From assembly GCA_009760855.2 (NCBI GenBank), contig WPIO01000075.1, positions 618,501 to 682,500 of the forward strand: a DNA stretch of 64,000 bases, written 5' to 3'. Position numbers and translations under genes: made by a program. This document shows, piece by piece, positions 11,826 through 24,359 of the stretch (within the stretch, counting starts at the first letter, position 1; every line of letters starts with the position of its first letter). This DNA comes from Cristatella mucedo (Eukaryota; Bryozoa; Phylactolaemata; Cristatellidae). Below the pieces are notes generated by a model that saw nothing but the letters and a program-made list of their open reading frames with translations, had not been told where the DNA came from and did not search any database.

Positions 11826-13106
11826 AGGGCTAGTTAAATATTTTGAAAGTCACCATGAAAGACCGCTCCTCAGCTCAGTTTTCTGGATGAAGCTTTCCAA
11901 ATTAGGATTCAGTACGTTTCTCCCTCAATCAGAGCACACCACTAAACCAGAGGGATAGATTGTCGGAAGGCGGTAGGAAACCGCTCGTTCGAACGCCCTG
12001 AAGGTTAGAGATTAAACTTGCATGAAGGAAATATAGTGGAGGACCACCAAAATCCACCTTAAGAGAGCTTCAACTCAGCGTCCTGGTGGTATGCTTCATG
12101 AACAACAACACATAAACAAACGACAAAAATGTATCGCGTCACTGCAACGATACGATACTGCAACGATACGATCACTGCAACCAGGTAGGCTTTTAGGGCA
12201 AGCTTCTAAGGTCCCAACAGTTAACGGAACAGTTGCGAACGACTAAGCTACTTGTCCTTGATTCAACGGGCGACTGAACGGCCACGCATGCATGTGCATA
12301 CAACTCGGCAGAGTGTTTACTGGGTAAACAAATAGCAAGGTAGCCACGGTCAGCGACAGGCCAGGTGCAAGTAGCCATTCAGTCGTCCTGCCCTGCTGTG
12401 CCCTGCCCGGCTAATGCAACCATCCTCAGAAGACTTATGCTGATTTGCTAAGCTCGAGTACTTAACCCTCTTCAAAATGTCCTGTGCGGCGGCCACTAGC
12501 AGGGCGACGACGTTGCTCCGACTGAACCCCAGATCCTCGAGCCACACGATCCAGTAAGGGCTGGCCTAACGATAGGCTAGTACAGGTACAATAGGCTAGT
12601 ACAAGTACAATAGTCTAGTACAAGTATAATCGGCTAATACAAATACAATATGCTAGTACAAGTACAATGGATGCCGGATGCTGGAAGGACCAGCGACAGA
12701 GAGCGAGACGGACCAGACTACACACGGGCAACACGGACTTAATGGGCCTTGTATTCAGACAACTGCGTTTCCAGACAGGGTAAGTGAATAAGCTCAAAGG
12801 CACGGCTTCTTTAAGCAGTCTTCACAGCGAATTTTAAACACAATCTCGTGCTTGAAAGTATTCTTCCAAAAGACTCAGAGTTTAATTGCCCGAGCCAGCG
12901 ATCAGTGCATGCACGACTCGAGTGCTGATCCACCAAACCCGTTCTGCTCGTACGCGGTAATGCATTAGCACATCTCAGACTACACGGAAATGCTGATGCA
13001 TTTGATGGTTAATCGGTATCAACAAGAGCATTGGTACCTGAAGTGTATCAGTACAGTGTATACGACAGCGTGGGCTAAAGAGCAGTGGCAGGCGGGCGGA
13101 CGGCGG
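11826..13106. other. No gene recognised; contains a tandem repeat
   Basis: No conserved reading frame was seen. A short repeated motif (CTGCAACGATACGAT) occurs near 12140-12175 and a 19-bp tandem array lies at 12575-12669. Confidence 0.45.
12575..12669. repeat. 19-bp tandem repeat, five units
   Basis: Five successive 19-bp units with consensus close to GGCTAGTACAAGTACAATA start at 12575, 12594, 12613, 12632 and 12651. They differ from each other by a few substitutions. Confidence 0.9.
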
Positions 13107-13545
13107 ACGCAATCGTACCACCAGCTTTTCGGAAACTAACAGTTTACCAATACCTGGTGCAAACCTCAAATCATTCGGACACCGTGCCTTCAGTTCCTAT
13201 ACTTCCAAAGCCTGGAACTCACTCACGATTTCCGTCACGACAGCCGCTGATTTGACCACATTTAAAAAGAAATAAAAAACACACCTATTTATCACAGTAT
13301 TTTTTTTTAGTGGGTCCCTGTGATTTGTCCTTCATGTGCTCATGCATGCTGACACCGTTGCATTCTGCCACTAAGCACACTTGCACGCTGACCCTGTGCA
13401 TGTCACCCCTAACCATGTTATTCTTGTTTATCAATCAAGATATTGCTACTCACCATTCGATCGTGTTTCCTTTGCAGCAAATGTAAAGCGCCTAGATGGA
13501 GTTCTCTGAGGCTTCTTTAGCAAGTATATTATTACTATTAGGATG
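13107..13545 (+). mobile_element. LINE-A 3' fragment
   Basis: The fragment starts in the RT C-terminal block, where NLKSFGHRAFSSYT and AWNSLT are readable. It covers the 3' UTR with its repeated CATGCTGAC-type phrases, and ends with half of the hairpin and an ATT-rich tail at 13530-13545. It is a 5'-truncated insertion. Confidence 0.85.
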
Positions 13546-14705
13546 GCTGTTCAAAACTGAAAGTGGAATGCGAGTGCTACAGCAATCACCAATAGCATGC
13601 TCGCCGTAACCAATCAAAAATTTTAAGCTTTTCATATAAATATTCTGAGGCAATTTTTATATTATGACACTGTCGTTGGCTTGGCCTGTTGTGATATATC
13701 ACAGTTTGATTTAAGTTACAGGAGCCAAAGGCCCGGGAGGAACGTTGAGGACGGCGGGCGGGGCTGTCTGGTACTGGCACGCTGCTTTGTCCATATGAAT
13801 GAACGTCTTTAAGCTCGCTTGGCTGTTCTGCGTGGTATCGCGTACCTGCCGCTTAGAGAATGTCTAACTACATTTTCGTCGATTTGCCGCTCGTTATTAA
13901 GTGGCTGTTTCAGGCAGAAGAAGTCAGCTCTGCATTGATACAAGGCAGTTTTTTTTTGTATTTTCACCTTTCAGTTCGTGGCAACTAAGGCCCACCTGAC
14001 ATCATTTCCCAAACTCATGCCTCCTATGCAGTCTTACCAATTGATACTGACATGCAGCTCCCATTCAAGCCCAGAAAAGTTGCTGACGGTAGCGATACTT
14101 TTTTTTATAAAGGAACTAGACGTTGGCTCAGCATGGAAAATAGCTGTGGCTCGGAATGGTGACAGGTAGGCCGGAGTCACATTACAGTCTTGGTCGTGGT
14201 CTTGTCTACTTACTGCGATGTGATACGTGTGTTTGGCAAAGTGCTGACATCGATATGACACTACTTGAGATTATTATCAGATACGCGGATCCTTACCATC
14301 GGCCACCAGATATGCTGCGAGAAACGCTGACACTAGCTGCTGAGAACAGCAAGGCCTGCTCCACAAGGAATCAACCTAGGTGAACAGGCGACAGCTGTCG
14401 AGTTGCTTTGGACTCTGATGACGTTTCGCGACTGGCGACTCGACGAGGAGCAACAAATCAACCCAACTGAAGCGTAGGTCTCGGCGACCAATTGCTTAAT
14501 CTGGTGTCAGCTGACGAGCGATCCGGCGGCATGATTTATGACTTGGCTGTGCACAAAATCCTGTGCATGTGCTTGGTGGTGCAGAAACGCCTGTACGTGC
14601 ATTAATTAAAAGGGCTGCCTGGGTACTGTTCAGGAGAGGTCGGAATTTCCCTCGAACGTGAAACCGTCTAAAGCTCGCGAACTGGACCGGACTAGTGACT
14701 TTTAG
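13546..14705. other. No gene recognised
   Basis: Mixed-composition sequence without splice-flanked or conserved coding stretches that I could recognise on either strand. Confidence 0.4.
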
Positions 14706-16265
14706 TAATAATTATAATAATAGTAATGCACTTGATAAAGCGCCCTCGGAGAATTCAATCTCTTTCTAGGCGCTTTACATTTGCTGCAAAGGGAAATGAA
14801 ATTGAATAGTGAGTCATATCATGCTTGAAAAACAAGCAAAATGAGTAACATGGTTAGGGGTGACATGCACAGGGACAGCATGCAAATGTGGTTAGTGGCA
14901 GCATCCAGAGTGTCAGCACGCATAAGCACGCCAAGGACAAATCACAGGGACCCACTATATGCTGTCCTAAATAGGTGTGTTTTTAAGTTATTTTTAAATG
15001 TGGTGAGGTCAGGGGATGTTCTGACGCTGGTCGGGAAGGAGTTCCAGGCTGCGGGAGCATACGAACTAAATGCACGGTCTCCAAAGGATTTGAGGCTTGT
15101 ACGAGGTATTTGTAGACTGTTGGATTCCGAAAAGCTGGTGGTACGATGCTTGGCCTGATGGGGGAGTAGATCTGAGAGATAGGCTCGAGCCAAAGAATGA
15201 AGTGACCTAAAATTGAGCAACAAAACCTTGAAGTTATTCCGTTGCTTGACTGGTAGCCAGTGCAGGTTGGCAAGAAGTGGTGTAACGTGGCACCTGCAAC
15301 GCTCACGACAGACAAGCCTAGCTGCAGAGTTTTGCACCAGCTGCAATCGCCTGATCGCATATGCTGATAGGCCAGTAAGCAGTGAGTTGCCGAAGTTGAG
15401 ACGGGATGTCACGAATGCATGGACCAACTTGGACGTGGTAACCTTATCTAAAGAAGCCCGAATTTTAGCAGTGTTATGAAGGTGAAAATAGGCAGATTGG
15501 ACTGTGGAGCTGATACGGTCATCTAACGAGAGGTCGCTTTGGAATATGACACCTAGATTTCGAGCTGATTAAACATGAGATATGCTGGCAGAGCCCATTT
15601 TGAGCCTCCGCCTTTCCAATTTGTGAATCACACTGGGTTTGCCCATAACTAGTAAGTTAGTTTTATCATCGTTTAGTTTTAGAAAATTTGCTGCCAACCA
15701 TGTGGGGATGTCATTAATACATGCAGCAAGTGAGTTGAGAGAATTTGAAGTGCTAGAAAGCTGGGAGGGATCAAAGCAAAGGTTCAACTGAGTGTCATCC
15801 GCATAGAAGTGAAAGCCAAGATTGTACTTGGCAATCACATCAGCAAGAGGAATAGTATAAACCGTGTAAATAACCGCACCTAGCACGGAGCTCTGAGGTA
15901 CCCCATATTTCAGAGGTACCTCAGATGATCTTTGTCCATTCACGTCAATACTCTAGAGTCTGTCACTGAGATAGGACCTGAACCACTGCAGAGCAGTGGT
16001 TCCAGTGATGCCCAAGCGAGATTAGAGGCGCTCTAGACAAACTTTGTGATCGATGGTATCAAAAGCTGCCGAAAGATCGAGCAAAACCAGCAGAGACACT
16101 CTACCCATGTCTGCATTCTTAAGTAGGTCGTTGTATACCGTAAGCAATGCTGACTCTGTGGAGTGATTATCTCTAAAGCCAGGCTGGAACTTACTAGCAA
16201 GGTGTAAGGTTTCGATTTCTGAGTTTAGCTGGTCCGCCACGACCCGTTCCAGTGCTTTTAAGGTC
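14706..16265 (-). mobile_element. LINE-A copy, 5' truncated
   Basis: The minus strand carries the LINE-A tail (14706-14725), hairpin (14737-14776), 3' UTR, and RT ORF in pieces: 15427-14942 for the C-terminus, 15943-15569 for GVPQ to YADD, and 16267-16022 for motif A. The catalytic FYADDTQL motif is readable in the middle piece. Stops and frameshifts separate the pieces. The 5' end abuts LINE-B at a 29-bp duplicated junction near 16249-16298. Confidence 0.9.
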
Positions 16266-16298
16266 ACATTGCTGTTTCCAGTGCTTTTAAGGTCACAT
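16249..16298. repeat. Tandem duplication, 29-bp period, at LINE-A/LINE-B junction
   Basis: The phrase CCAGTGCTTTTAAGGTCACA occurs at 16249 and again at 16278. The duplicated sequence spans the end of the LINE-A homology. Confidence 0.85.
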
Positions 16299-16299
16299 C

Positions 16300-18164
16300 C
16301 CGCTTCTCCTTCTCCCGCTCCTCCTCATGCTATTGCCCCCACTAGTCCTCCTTCTCCCACTTCTCCTTGTGGAGTCACAACCTGTGACCTTCCTTAATTG
16401 GATTTTCGAGGTTTCTACATTCGATGTGGCTAAATGCATAAGGTCTACTAAAAAGAGCTCGTCTCCTGAAGACCCTATACTATCTCTGCGTTCTTCACTA
16501 GCAGATTAACTAAGCACTGCTTTCCATAACCGAGACGTGTAATGCTTCTTTGGAAAAAGGGTCGTACCAACGTATTTCAAATCGGAAATCGTCGAACCGA
16601 TATTTAAAAAGCACGGATTAGATAAAGAGATCCTTGCATGCCGTCGCCCATTTTCCTTCTTTCTTTTCTGTCAAAGGTTCTTGAAAAAATTGTCGCTAAA
16701 CAGCTGATTGCACGTACTGATAAGAATGAAATGTCAGAAATATTTCAATCGGCGTTCAAGAAGCAGCACTCCTCTGAAACTGCTCTCCTCCGAGTTAACA
16801 ATGACATTCTACTTAGCAACGCTGATGGTAATGTCGCTGCCCTAGCTCTGTTGGATCAATCAGCTACCTTCGACACTGTTGACCAGGAAGTCCTACTTGA
16901 ACGATTGAGGTTAACGATCGGTCTGGCAGCAAACGAGGCGCTGGCGTGGTTTAGATCGTACTTGTCTGATCGTGTTCAATGCGAGTCGTCTGGGGTTAGG
17001 TCTAACCCACGAGACGGGTCACCCGTGGTGTCCCTCAAGGGTCCGTCCTCGGTCCCTTGCAGTTATTCAATAATACTCAACCTCTGGGAAAAGTGATTAA
17101 GGCATATTGAATAGGATATCACTTTTATGCTGACGATAATTAGCTGTATTTGTCATTCAAACCGTCTGAATCTGCTGCAGCGACTGATTAGCTAAATGCT
17201 TGCCTTGCCGACATTCGATCCTGTATGTCGGAAAATTTCTTCAACTAAATGATAATAAAATCGAACTGGTGCTCATAGGACACCCTAAGCTTGTGGCTGG
17301 ATTTAAAGGCTTCGCTCTTCTAATAGGCGATGCTATCGTGCGAATATCACCGCCTGCTCGAAATTTATGTGACGTTTTTGACAGCTGCCAAAATTTAAAA
17401 GCTTCCTTCAGAGACTGCTTCTGCAGCTAGCTATCACGTCCAATACCTATCTAAAATAAGGATCTGTCTTTCACAGTGGCTTGTAAAAACAAATTAACGA
17501 GTTATTTAGTTCCGTCTCGGTTTAATTATTGTAATTCCCATATGGCAGGGCAAACAAAATAAGTGACTAGGCCACTGAAAATGGCTATGAAGTTGGCTGC
17601 TAGGCTAGTTTTCGAGTCCCAGAGGTTTGACGACGTGTCTCCATTGCTAAAAGAGCTAGGATGGCTGACAAATAATCAACTGATACAGAGTAAAGTTCTT
17701 ACGCTGACCCACAAGGCCCGCCACTGCTTGGCTTCTCCGTACCTTGCTGAAGTGCTGCACCAAATTCAACATCGTGCTCACAGGCCCTGTATGGACAATC
17801 AATTAGCTGTTCTATTCCTCCAAATTAAGACTGTTGGCGACAGAAGCTTTAGATGTGCAGGTCCTAGACTGTCAAACTCGCTTCCACAACTCTTACGCAA
17901 CGACAACTACTCTCCAGCTGCCGACTATAGCTCATCCTTTTCAGCGGTCCTGAGCTGCTACTTATATGCTACTCACTACCTCAACGACTCCCCTGACTCT
18001 GCTATGCTTACCATTGCCTCTTTTTTACGGGATATGAAGTATGTTGGCTACCGAATGCGTACCGAAAGCCGCTTAGGTTGTGAGTGTGCTATAAAAAAAC
18101 TCTTTTGCGTAACGACCACATAGTCTTTATGACTTTGTGAAGTTACAGAGGGAGGTACATTACA
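16300..18164 (+). mobile_element. LINE-B copy, RT pseudogene
   Basis: This second L2/CR1-type family is distinct from LINE-A. It shows a pre-RT block (STKKSSSPEDPI), an RT fingers region (LSFLSKVLEKIVAKQL), a decayed motif A (LALLDQSATFDTVDQ), the post-YADD region (17200-17430) and the C-terminal block (17563-18123). The GVPQG and YADD regions at about 17020-17145 are damaged. The 3' end (about 18140-18164) lacks an (ATT)n tail, unlike LINE-A. It ends about 160 bp before the left LTR. Confidence 0.85.
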
Positions 18165-18327
18165 CTATACTATTCTCCCCGCTCCTTCCTACTCATTCAC
18201 TTTGGAATGCTCTCAGCGCGCCAATTTAATGAAATCAAAACGAAACGGCATTTGCAGCCTCTTCTGGCGTCTCTCAGGCTCTACACCGCACAGCATTGCG
18301 GCTGCTCATTTCAATTCTACCGCATTT

Positions 18328-19303
18328 TGTAACCGCACAGAGAAGCTCGTCCGTGACTCTCTACCGGTGGACTGTGTGATGCAGTGCTGCAGTGCGGTTC
18401 AAACACAGGCGGCCCCAACTGGGTGCAGAAAGCAACAGTTTATTGTGAGCCTGTTAGTAGTGATTACGCGCCGGCGCAAGCGCTTTACGCGGCGCGCACC
18501 GGACCGACGGAGTTAACTGCGCGAACACCCGAAGCCCGAGTATTACCAACTAACCTGTGCGTTTACGCTGCGCGTACCGGACCGACGGAGTTAATTTAGC
18601 GAACTCCCGAAGCCCGAGTATAACCAACTACCATGTGCGTTTACGCGGTGGGAACCGGACCGACGGAGTTAACTGCACGAACTCACGAAGCCCGCGTATA
18701 ATAAACTATCCTGTGCGCGCGTTGCTAGCGACTGTCCCAACCCCGAAGGCGGGTCGCTACAGCACCCAAAGATACGAGCAGCTAACTGAGTAGCCGGCAG
18801 AACACAACTGCGCAGTTTAAGTTGCACTTAGCTGTTCGTCGCCGTAGGTTCGTCTCTCGTGCTCTCGAAGCGTAGTCTCGCATCGACAACCAAGCTGCAG
18901 CCGTGCTCTCGAGGCGTAGTCTCTGGTCGACTACCCAAGCTGCAGCCCTGAGCTCTGTCAGTCATCCCATTATATTCTCTCTCCTCTAAACTCCTGACCT
19001 CGCGCGTAGCTGCTATTTCTACTTCAGCATATTAATCGGTGCACATCCTGACCGCATCGCCTGCATCAGGCTTCATTCTAACATTAGCGGGTAGACCAGG
19101 AGCCGGGCCTGTATTAGGTTACCTAGTCGAACCCGCCAAGACAAGCACATTAGTCGCTCCATCTCCTAACCGCATTGCCTGCATAAAGCTCCATTCTAAC
19201 CTGAGCTAGGTGGGTCAGGAGCTGAGTCTGTACTAGGCGCCCTAGTCGACCCCACTAAGGCAAGGGCTCCGATCACGGCTAAGCTGAGAGCTGCACCAGT
19301 GCA
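18328..19303 (+). repeat. Left LTR-like direct repeat (976 bp)
   Basis: The segment begins TGTAACC and ends with CA at 19302-19303. Its last ~680 bases are repeated in the same orientation at 49644-50327, where the end reads GGTACA, so the termini form the short inverted repeat usual for LTRs. ATTT precedes it (18324-18327) and ATTT follows the right copy (50328-50331), compatible with a 4-bp target duplication. By eye the shared part is roughly 96-97% identical. The first ~290 bp, including two of three 78-bp repeat units, have no counterpart in the right copy. A canonical tRNA primer site directly after 19303 was not recognised. Confidence 0.7.
18484..18717 (+). repeat. 78-bp tandem repeat, three units, in the left LTR
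   Basis: Units start at 18484, 18562 and 18640. Each begins TTTACGC and contains ACCGGACCGACGGAGTTAA and GAAGCCCG. The right LTR retains only one unit (from 49664). Such arrays in LTRs often lie in the promoter/enhancer (U3) part. Confidence 0.9.
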
Positions 19304-19572
19304 TTACTCTCCTTCCTCGCGAGATACGGCCTCGTATCCGAAAAGTCCAGGGAGTAGTATGTGATTTTTCCATTTCGCACCCTGACCCTCACTCGAGCAC
19401 ACTCCAAAATTCGACCTCGCGATCGCTCGGTCTCCTTTTGAAGTGGCCCTCCTGAATGTCAGTGTCCGAAAAAGAAAAATCAAATCCTACTCCAGCAGGT
19501 GTTGCTTCGGCGCAAATGGAAAATAATAGACTACTTACAATATTACAAAAAATTAGTTATTATGTATTATAG
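19304..19572 (+). other. LTR-element internal remnant with short ORF
   Basis: Between the left LTR and the AT-rich viral DNA lie about 210 bp of host-like base composition. A short ORF (19456-19572, 38 codons, starting MSVSEKEKSNPTPAG) begins here and crosses into the AT-rich sequence before stopping. Its position just behind the LTR suggests the first codons of a gag-like gene cut by the viral insertion. No family was recognised, so this is inference from position and composition. Confidence 0.35.
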
Positions 19573-19632
19573 TAAAACAAAAATTCAGACTTTCTAAATT
19601 TGATTTAAAGAAAAATATTTATATATTATAAG

Positions 19633-22600
19633 GTGTCTGAAATAAATTCATTTTCACGGCGTGAGGGAGAATCATTCAATGACCATGCAAAAAGATTAGT
19701 ATTTTCTTATGAGCAGCGTTTTAATGTTAAACCTTCTTTTACTAAGAAGTATGGTAAGTCAACTAGAATTGTTCATTATCCAGTTTCTGCAGTTGATATA
19801 AAAGAATTAATTGAACGTCTTTCTGTTAATAAAATAATTAACCAGAAAAAATCAGAAAGTAAAAATTATTTCTATAAAGAAGCCAAACGTCTTTGTAAGA
19901 TTGATTCTAGTGGATGGTTTTTAGGTAAAAAGACTACTAGTGGTATTTTAATAGATTATGAGTATGAAGTTTTGAGGTTGAAGATTTAGATGTATGCAGA
20001 TTTAGAAGTATTTAAGATGCTGATTTAGAAGTATTTAAGAAAAAGCATCTCCTAGATTAATAAATGTTATGAAAGATATCTCTAGCCAATATGGCAATGT
20101 AAAAATGAGTCTTCTTCTGCAATTAAAAATAGAAAATGCTAAGAAAGATATTATCTATGCTCCAATTAATGGTCTCTCCCCAATAACACTAAGTAGAGTT
20201 TCTCATTTTAATTCAATAATTTACAAACATTTTTAAAAAATTAATAAAACTGTAGATGAATGGAACGAAGGTGGTTCTTCTTATAGAATTGTTGGGATAT
20301 CAAATGCATTTGCAAAGTTTACAGTCTTTGTTCCACAAATTGGTGGCTCGTATTGTGAATTACCAATCTAGTTAAGAAATAAGAGATGTGTTAAAAAAAT
20401 AAAAAATGCAGATGACAATTTTTGTGCATTGTGGTGTGTTCTGAGAGCATTACATCCTAGAGAGAATCATCCAGAAGCAATTCATGATTTAAGACAAATA
20501 ATGCTTGAGAAATATTCTGATATACTGCCTTTAATAAAACATTTATTCTTTCCTATAGATGATAAAGATCCAAGAAACCAGTTTATGGTCAATGGCAGCG
20601 TATCAATTAGAGCAGAAGATATTCCAAAACTTGCACAACTATTCAATGTTTCAATAAATGTTTGTAAGTATAACAACTCAGTTTATCCATTAATTGTTTG
20701 TTCAGAGGAAGGTTAAAAGCATATATATTTTCTTCTTTATTCTTATAGAGGAAGATCTCACTGTGTACTTGTAACACATTTTAATGCGCTTTGTAGAACA
20801 GATAAAGATAGTGGTAGAACAAGATTATTTTGTAAAAGATGTCTCTCAAGATTTCATGAACAAGAAAAGTTGGATAAACATGTTGCAGATTATAATTCAG
20901 AGAATTGTGGAACTTCAAGAATAAAAATGCCAGTGGCTAATAAAAGAAAAGATGGCATAGGAGATTTAGTTATGTTTAGAGATTTTGACAAAATAATTAA
21001 ATCACTATTAACAGCATATGCTGACTTTGAATGTTTACTAGGAACAATTGATAAACCAGAAGAATCAGTAAAAGGATCTGTAAATCAACATAAACCATGT
21101 TCTGCTGGCTATGTAATTATAAATCATGAAGGAAAGATTGTAACAGAATATAAGCAAACTTTTGGCGCTGACAGTGTTAAGGAATTCATTTTGTATTTAA
21201 AGAAAGATTGTGAAATACAGATAGAGAATCTAAAAGTAGTACTTGAAAAAAAATAAAGTTTTTGATCGAGAAAATATTCCAGAAGAAGAAAAAGAAAATT
21301 ACAAAAATGCATCTGTTTGTTGGATTTGTGAAGGATGTTTAACTGAAGATCAAAAAGTCCTTGATCGCCGCCATCTTACTGGAAAATATAGAGGTGCGGC
21401 ACATGATCTCTGCAACAAAAAACTAAGAACTTGTCCAAAAAATTTTAAACTTCCTGTTTATATTCATAATCTAAGAGGATACGACTCACATGTAATTGTT
21501 AGTGCGCTTAATTGCGATAAGGATAAGAAACAAGTAATTGCAAATAACAAAGAGAAGTTTTTAACAATAAGTTTTGCAAATCTTTGTTTTAGAGATTCAT
21601 ATCAATTATTACAAAATCCACTTCATAAATTAGTAAAAAATGTGCCTAAAGCAAATGATAAATTTGATATAATGAGACAACACTTTAAAAATATTGATGA
21701 TGCAAAGATGATACTATTAACGAAAAAAGTATTTACCGATATGAGTACGTGGATTCTTTTGCTAGATTTGATGAGGCAAGTTTACCGCCAATTGAAAAGT
21801 TGTATTCAAGTATTAGTGGGCATGTTTCAGAAGAAGATTATGCTCATGCAAGCAAAGTTTGGAAAGCTTTTGAAATAAAAACATTAAGAGAATATCACGA
21901 TTTATATTTAACTATTGATATTTTAGCATTAGCAGATGTTTTTGAGAGATTTCGTGATTTAATAACTACACATTATCAGATAGATCCTGCAAAGTTTATG
22001 ACAACTCCACAATTAACTTGGACTGCAGGATTAAAATGTACAGGAGTTGTTCTTGAGTTGCTAACTGATCCAGATACGTATCTATTCTTTGAAAAAGGAA
22101 TTCGTGGAGGGATGACACAAGTGTCAAAAAGTAAAGCCAAGGCAAATAATAGTAGATGTAGCAATTTCAATCCAGATAAGTTGAAGTCATACTTATTATA
22201 TTTTGATGCTACAAATCTTTATGGCTGGGCTATGAAACAATCTCTACCAACTGGAGGGCTTAATTTCTTATCAAATCAAAAAGTAAAATCATGGAATGAA
22301 AATAAAAACGATATAAATAAAAAATTTAAACCTTCATCAAATAAAGTTTATGTTCTTGAAGTTGATATACACTGTCCAAAAGATAAACATGATTTATTTT
22401 CTGATTATCCTTTACTTCCTGAAAACAAGCAGATAAAGAAGAATAAACACTCAGAGTATCAAAACTCTTTTAACGGAGGAAACGATCCAGTCGAAAAGCT
22501 GATATTAGATTTGGAACCAAAACAAAAGTATATTATTCATTATCTTAATCTTAAGAATTGTATTGAATTAGGATATGAGTTAACACATATTCACAGAGTA

Positions 22601-23710
22601 TTAGAGTTTGATTAGTCCAATTGGCTAGAGTTGTACATTGATAACAATACAAAACTTAGAGGTAAAGCAGCAAATGATTTCGAAAAAGATTTCTTTAAAT
22701 TACTCAATAATTCATTCTTTGGTAAGACAATGGAAAATTTTCGAGATAGAAAGAATGTTGAGTTAATTAATGAAAATGTAGATAAAGAGTTGGCTAAGAT
22801 GAATAAAATCTATAGAAGTCCAAGATTTGTAGATAGAAAGATATTAACTAATAACATTATCTGCATAGAAAGTAGTAAGGAATCTATAGCTTTAAACAAA
22901 CCTATTTATGTTGGATTTTGCATCCTTGATTTATCCAAAGTATTGATGCAGAAATTCTATTATCTAACAATGAAAAAAAGATATGGATCAAAAATAAACT
23001 TGATGAATACTGATACTGATTCACTCGTCGTGGAGATTTTTACTGAGGATGTTTATAGAGACTTTATCGATTACCCTGAATCATCAGATCTAAATACTTT
23101 TCCAGATGACTATCCATTTTGGAATGATGATAGAACAAAAAGTATTGTAAAAGGAAATAGTAAAGTTGTTGGCAAATTTAAAGATGAGATAACTGATAAG
23201 GTAAAAGCAGCAATATTAGATGTATGTGTTTTTCTAAGACAAAAACTTTACTCTTATACTATTTACACTGATAAAGAAGTATTTGATGATAAAGGAAAAT
23301 CATTAGGAATAGCTAAGAAAGTTTGCGAGATGAATGAAATGCTTGATAAAAAGAAAGAACAAATAGGACAATATAAAAAAGCTAAAGGTGTTAACAAAAA
23401 TGTTGTTGATAAGCACTTGAAACATGAAGACTTTAAAAACTGCTTAGATAAAAAGGTAGAAAATAAATGTGAACAATCATTGATTAGAAGTGAAAAGCAT
23501 GTAATGTATACAATTAAACAAAACAAAGTAGCACTATCAGCTTTCGACTCAAAACGATACTGGTTAGACTGTGGAATCTGCAGTTATGCTTATGGTCACT
23601 ATAGAATCGCTGATGCATTGAGTAACAATCTAAATCCAGGACGATGTAATACTTGCAATATTGGTGCTATTAATATAGATGCCAAAACGAAAGAGTGGAT
23701 AAATCGTTGA
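19633..23710 (+). pseudogene. POLB: Protein-primed family B DNA polymerase, copy A
   Basis: Replicates the element DNA from a protein primer. In order one sees an N-terminal extension; a DNFCALWCVLRALHP block near 20415; a Cys/His finger (CKRC...H) at about 20835-20880; Exo I AYADFECLL (about 21018); a second Cys-rich block with GKYRGAAHDLCN (about 21390); Exo II NLRGYDSH (about 21470); Exo III YHDLYLTIDIL (about 21895); Pol A FDATNLYG (about 22202); Pol B NNSFFGKTMEN (about 22710); Pol C NTDTDSLV (about 23008); and KLYSY (about 23245). Breaks are several stops and shifts in 19990-20428, a TAA at 20714-20716, shifts near 21250 and 21750, and a TAG at 22613-22615. A GTG lies at 19633 where copy B also has GTG, so the true start is unclear. 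Confidence 0.92.
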
Positions 23711-23957
23711 ACCTGAAGCAAAAATAAAAGTCGAACATGATATTCGAAAAACAACAAAAGAGTTGTATGAATTACATATAGAAATGGAGTATGACAGAGC
23801 AGAAGAAGAGTTAATTTTTGAGATGGCAGGAATATATTTATATTATTAAATAAAACTCATTATTATAAAAATTGAAAAAGGTGAAAATGAATATGAATCT
23901 GAATATGAAGAGTCCGACAGTGATGATCCTGATTACAATCCAGAAGAATCAGAATAG
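23708..23957 (+). other. Short open stretches after polymerase B, one strongly acidic
   Basis: In one frame a stretch ends at 23849 (containing KTTKELYELHIEMEYD). In another a Glu/Asp/Tyr-rich stretch ends at 23957 (ESEYEESDSDDPDYNPEESE). They may be the broken C-terminal end of the polymerase ORF or a separate small acidic protein. No counterpart was found in copy B. No function is assigned. Confidence 0.35.
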
Positions 23958-24050
23958 GAAATTGAATAGTGAATATGTGAAATAAAGTGAATATGAATAC
24001 AATTACGTAAATGAAGAAGATGAACTATTAAAAATTTATATTTATATAGA

Positions 24051-24323
24051 ATGGATGTTTGTAGAATTCTTAGTTGCGAACAATCAAGAGATATGGCTCT
24101 TAAAACTTGTCTACAAAAGTTAAAGAGAGTAGATCAAAGAATTGTCAAGCATTCACTTGATAAACTTATTCCAGACTTGGATAGCTCGTATATTAGGATT
24201 CTTATTGAGATTTGTGATACTTGTGATAAACTAATGGAATGTAGAAGTAAAATAAATGAAATGGTAGAAGCAGAAAAGAAATTAAAAACTCCAAAAACTA
24301 AACAGGGTGTACAAATTAATTAA
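24051..24323 (+). CDS. Small hypothetical protein, 90 aa
   Basis: An intact 90-codon frame with alternating charged and hydrophobic residues, likely helical, with five cysteines (for example ILSCEQ, ICDTCDKLMEC). The start is supported by a TATATAGA box immediately before the ATG (24043-24050), shared by many genes of this element. It is the first of four small plus-strand genes between polymerase B and the fibre genes, and is missing from copy B. Not recognised. Confidence 0.6.
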   Translation: MDVCRILSCEQSRDMALKTCLQKLKRVDQRIVKHSLDKLIPDLDSSYIRILIEICDTCDKLMECRSKINEMVEAEKKLKTPKTKQGVQIN

Positions 24324-24359
24324 TTATATTTGAATTAAATGTTTTTCTTCATAGTATAT

